34,449 nucleotides of DNA from JBBKWU01 sp037969035 (GTDB lineage Bacteria; Pseudomonadota; Alphaproteobacteria; Micavibrionales; Micavibrionaceae). A program made the translations under genes and the position numbers. The stretch is taken from NCBI GenBank assembly GCA_037969035.1, contig JBBKWU010000001.1, forward strand, positions 1 through 34,449, written 5' to 3'. Under the pieces are notes generated by a model, which searched no databases, was not told the origin of the DNA, and saw nothing but the letters and a program-made list of their open reading frames with translations. Below, one piece after another: positions 32,081 to 34,449 of this stretch (positions within the stretch are counted from its first letter, which is position 1; each line of letters opens with the position of its first letter).

Positions 32081-32220
32081 CTACTATAAAACCAATCAAG
32101 CCGCTTATACTCTTATCGCGACTTTATCACCCTCCAATGTATCTTCATTGCGCAGACGTAGAGCAATGTGCTATGTATCATACATTCAAACAGACCCACA
32201 AAAACGGATAACAACACAAC

Positions 32221-33294
32221 ATGCGTACACTCTGCCACCTCACCCTGCTCACAGCTTTATGTGTGTTTACTTCCGCAAGCATCGCTCATGCACAAGACGC
32301 GCCCCTGAACCTCTCACAGGTCGAAGAAAACACTGTGCAGGATGATGTTCCACAAGAGATCATTAATGACCCCAACAGAAATTTCATCACCTTGACCGTA
32401 GAAAATGATCTTTTCGGATCGGGTATGGATGGGAATTACACAAGCGGCATTCTACTCACCTACTTCAACGCGGCCAACGAACCGCGCAAGCTTGCCGAAT
32501 GGCTGGATGACGCTATCCCGACTTTCTCCATTAACGAAACAACCAGCGTGTCTTATTCCATCGGACAAAATCTTTATACCCCCAATGACATCACCATCCG
32601 TGCGCCACAACCAAATGAACGCCCATGGGCGGCCTTCCTATACGGCACGATGGGGCTTTCTAGCCTCACCGACAACCATATTGACGATGTCAGCGCGACC
32701 TTAGGCATTATCGGGCCGTGGGCACAGGGACGGCGCACACAAGAAGCCATCCATGACCTCATCAACACCCGTGACCCGAGCGGCTGGGACAACGAGCTTA
32801 AAAACGAGCCTGGTCTGATCCTGTCATGGCGCAGACGTTGGCCACAAGCCTACGGCGCGGAGTTTCTAGGCATGGTCTTGTCTGTCGAGCCGGACATCGG
32901 CGCTAGTATCGGCAATGTCTACACCTTTGCTGAAACAGGCTTCACCACGCGCCTTGCACCACGAAGCAACCGCTGGCAAGACACGCCCGCACAGGTTCAG
33001 CCCTCCATCCCAGGCAGCGGTTATTTTGAAACCCAAAAACACGGTATTGGCTGGTATCTTTTCGGCGGGGCACAAACACGTGCCATTGCTCGGAACATCT
33101 TCCTTGATGGCAACACCTTCCGCGACAGCCCCAGCGTCGATAAAAAACCTCTCGTCTTTGATGCCAACGCAGGCATTGCATTCACCTACGGCAATACACG
33201 CCTCAGCTACACCGCCGTTTATCGCACCAAAGAATACGACACCCAGTCCGATGAATCCCTATATGCAGGCATAAGTATCGGCTATAAATTTTAA
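32221..33294 (+). CDS. lpxR: LpxR-like outer-membrane lipid A 3'-O-deacylase
   Basis: A 357-aa protein with a signal peptide (about 1-24, ending AHAQ) and an outer-membrane barrel ending in GYKF. Family DUF2219/LpxR features are visible: NFITLTVENDLFG with the catalytic Asn62-Asp63, D..YTSG just after, GQNLYTP, and GPWAQGRRTQEAIHDLI with the catalytic H178. LpxR removes the 3' acyloxyacyl group from lipid A on the outer surface. The acyl specificity is unknown. It is monocistronic and divergent from the membrane trio. Confidence 0.88.
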   Translation: MRTLCHLTLLTALCVFTSASIAHAQDAPLNLSQVEENTVQDDVPQEIINDPNRNFITLTVENDLFGSGMDGNYTSGILLTYFNAANEPRKLAEWLDDAIPTFSINETTSVSYSIGQNLYTPNDITIRAPQPNERPWAAFLYGTMGLSSLTDNHIDDVSATLGIIGPWAQGRRTQEAIHDLINTRDPSGWDNELKNEPGLILSWRRRWPQAYGAEFLGMVLSVEPDIGASIGNVYTFAETGFTTRLAPRSNRWQDTPAQVQPSIPGSGYFETQKHGIGWYLFGGAQTRAIARNIFLDGNTFRDSPSVDKKPLVFDANAGIAFTYGNTRLSYTAVYRTKEYDTQSDESLYAGISIGYKF

Positions 33295-33377
33295 AACAGC
33301 CCTACCACCAGCCTCACACATTCACAATGTATAAAATACTTTTGCGCTTGCAACCAATTGAAACATTAGAGATAATT

Positions 33378-33418
33378 AATACTATGCCCATCACGCGAAG
33401 AGTGCTTGGCATAGTATT
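33378..33418. repeat. 11-bp inverted repeat between lpxR and the histidine kinase
   Basis: AATACTATGCC (33378-33388) and GGCATAGTATT (33408-33418) are perfect arms with a 19-nt loop that can form a further CAC/GTG stem. It lies 84 nt after the lpxR stop and 110 nt before the kinase start. No T-run follows. It may be a bidirectional 3' end, an operator or part of a small RNA. The rest of the 233-bp gap is A+T-rich. Confidence 0.5.
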
Positions 33419-33527
33419 GTATGCAGTCTTAACCAATATTTATATTTTCACTCTCAAAATGATATATTAGACTATCTTTGCTATTATAAAAATTACCATA
33501 AAAATTGGGGCATGGGTTCGGCAAAAA

Positions 33528-34283
33528 ATGAATACAAAGCAAGACGATTTTCATCTCATCCTAAAGGAATACGAAGAGTTTGCGTACGTTGTTTCGCACG
33601 ACCTTTCTGCGCCACTGCGTCAAATTGCGGGCTATACTGATATACTGCTCGGCGAGATCGGGGATAAACTCCCTGAAACGCAAAAGCTTTACCGTGACAT
33701 GATTATGCATGCCGTTGAGGAAGCTCATCTTTCACTTGATGCGCTGCTAGAATTCTCGCGCCTAAACACGGATGAGAGAGAATTTGAGGAGTTCAACACA
33801 AAAGAGCTCCTCACAGACGTGCTGAGCAAGCTTCATCTCGTCATCAGCGATAAACAAGCCGACATTAAATCAAGCGGCTTTCCACAAACCTTACGTGGTG
33901 ACAAAAAAATACTGACACAGGCCTTCTACCACCTGCTGCACAATGCCTTGAAATTCCAACCCGAAGGCCAGAACCCAAAAATTGAAATCAACGCGACCCA
34001 AGAAGGTTCCGTCATCACCTTCTGCTTCAGCGATAACGGCATCGGCATCCGCCCCGAACGCCAAGACAAAGTCTTTGTTATCCTGCGCAAAGCCAACTCC
34101 AATACAAAGTTCCCCGGTCGCGGTGTCGGGCTAACCTTTGCCAAAAAGATAGCCATGATTCATGGCGGTGATGCGTGGCTTGAGTCCGAAGTCGACAAAG
34201 GAACCAAAGTTTATTTCTCGATAGATTTGAACGCAGAACCCGAAGTCACAGACAATTCACGCTCCATGAATAGCGATTCATAA
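33528..34283 (+). CDS. Soluble sensor histidine kinase, no sensor domain
   Basis: A 251-aa cytoplasmic kinase with only the transmitter core. HisKA begins at once: YEEFAYVVSHDLSAPLRQIAGY with the phospho-acceptor H24. HATPase_c follows with the N box (HNALKF), G1 (DNGIGI), and G2 (GRGVGLTFAKKIAMIHGG). The sequence resembles the transmitter of phytochrome-type and HWE-unrelated PAS kinases. No PAS, GAF or membrane segment is present and no response regulator adjoins. It must receive its signal from a partner, or act as a phosphorelay element. Confidence 0.88.
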   Translation: MNTKQDDFHLILKEYEEFAYVVSHDLSAPLRQIAGYTDILLGEIGDKLPETQKLYRDMIMHAVEEAHLSLDALLEFSRLNTDEREFEEFNTKELLTDVLSKLHLVISDKQADIKSSGFPQTLRGDKKILTQAFYHLLHNALKFQPEGQNPKIEINATQEGSVITFCFSDNGIGIRPERQDKVFVILRKANSNTKFPGRGVGLTFAKKIAMIHGGDAWLESEVDKGTKVYFSIDLNAEPEVTDNSRSMNSDS

Positions 34284-34312
34284 AAAAATCGCCGCGCAAT
34301 GCAAAATAATCC

Positions 34313-34342
34313 TTGATCTTTACCGCCAAAAACGATTATAAA
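34313..34342 (+). promoter_or_regulatory. Promoter of tRNA-Glu
   Basis: TTGATC (34313-34318) and TATAAA (34337-34342) are separated by 18 bp, and the tRNA starts 28 nt after the -10 element. Confidence 0.6.
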
Positions 34343-34369
34343 CGCACAGTCTAAAAGGATCTACCTCGC

Positions 34370-34445
34370 GTCCCGTTCGTCTAGAGGCCTAGGACACCGC
34401 CCTTTCACGGCGGCAACACGGGTTCGAATCCCGTACGGGATGCCA
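34370..34445 (+). tRNA. tRNA-Glu (anticodon TTC)
   Basis: A complete cloverleaf of 76 nt including the encoded CCA end. The acceptor arms GTCCCGT and ACGGGAT pair with one G-U at the end. The anticodon stem-loop is CCGCC-CTTTCAC-GGCGG with anticodon TTC, and the T loop is GGTTCGAATCC. It lies at the right edge of the window. Confidence 0.97.
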
Positions 34446-34449
34446 ATTA

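Noticed and set aside
1..34449. CRISPR array, rRNA genes or insertion sequences
   Set aside because: I saw no regularly spaced repeats, no rRNA-like segments and no transposase anywhere in the window.

Overview
The window looks like chromosomal DNA of an alphaproteobacterium of moderate G+C. I cannot name the genus. Supporting signs are an alphaproteobacterial-type LexA box (GAAC-N7-GAAC), a glutathione-dependent formaldehyde pathway (frmA-fghA), a RoxA-type ribosomal oxygenase and the general protein style. Genes are dense, often overlapping by a few bases, and lie on both strands.

Left end (1-9043) is accessory DNA. It opens with the 5' part of a Y-family DNA polymerase (minus strand) behind a LexA box, followed by two small hypothetical genes. 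Two 51-bp direct repeats (2088-2138 and 8993-9043, 45/51 identical) are copies of the 3' half of a tRNA-Trp, from the CCA anticodon loop to the CCA end. Neither has a 5' half. Each is preceded, at exactly 135 bp, by a pair of 9-bp repeats (TGGcACACT / TGGgACACT type) spaced 11 bp apart, which look like arm-type integrase sites. The repeats enclose a 6.9-kb copper-resistance island: small secreted protein, multicopper oxidase CopA, outer-membrane CopB, DUF2231 membrane protein, secreted Met/His-rich YHS-like protein, and a CPC-type copper P-type ATPase. The island has no integrase and no metal regulator, so both probably lie to the left, with the intact tRNA-Trp, or elsewhere in the genome. The segment 1-2087 is probably the right end of a second element that used the same tRNA.

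The middle (9056-23291) begins with a 1413-residue secreted protein of unknown function. It carries a ~70-residue helical repeat and a C-terminal His/Cys domain that resembles caspase-like (clan CD) folds. Next come mainly housekeeping genes: an NemA/OYE reductase, a CvfB-like S1 protein, a DUF188 protein coupled to a small RRM protein, a small unknown protein coupled to RoxA, an ABC-F ATPase, a SulP transporter, and frmA-fghA for formaldehyde oxidation.

The best candidate for an undescribed system is at 23388-29041. It has four genes on one strand between a good sigma-70-type promoter and a clear intrinsic terminator: a 603-aa coiled-coil protein, a 782-aa double-AAA+ ClpB-like ATPase with a degenerate first and intact second ATPase module, a 285-aa single-pass membrane protein, and a 122-aa protein with a hydrophobic segment. 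Three of the four start with a similar 'M-x(2-4)-KP-[SE]' peptide and a short helix. I recognise none of the three partners. A membrane-linked remodelling machine is a reasonable inference.

The right end (29066-34445) has a minus-strand trio (unknown His-containing multipass membrane protein, isoprenylcysteine-methyltransferase-like protein, CPA2/KefB-type antiporter), then plus-strand LpxR-like lipid A deacylase, a soluble histidine kinase, and an intact tRNA-Glu(TTC) with its own promoter.
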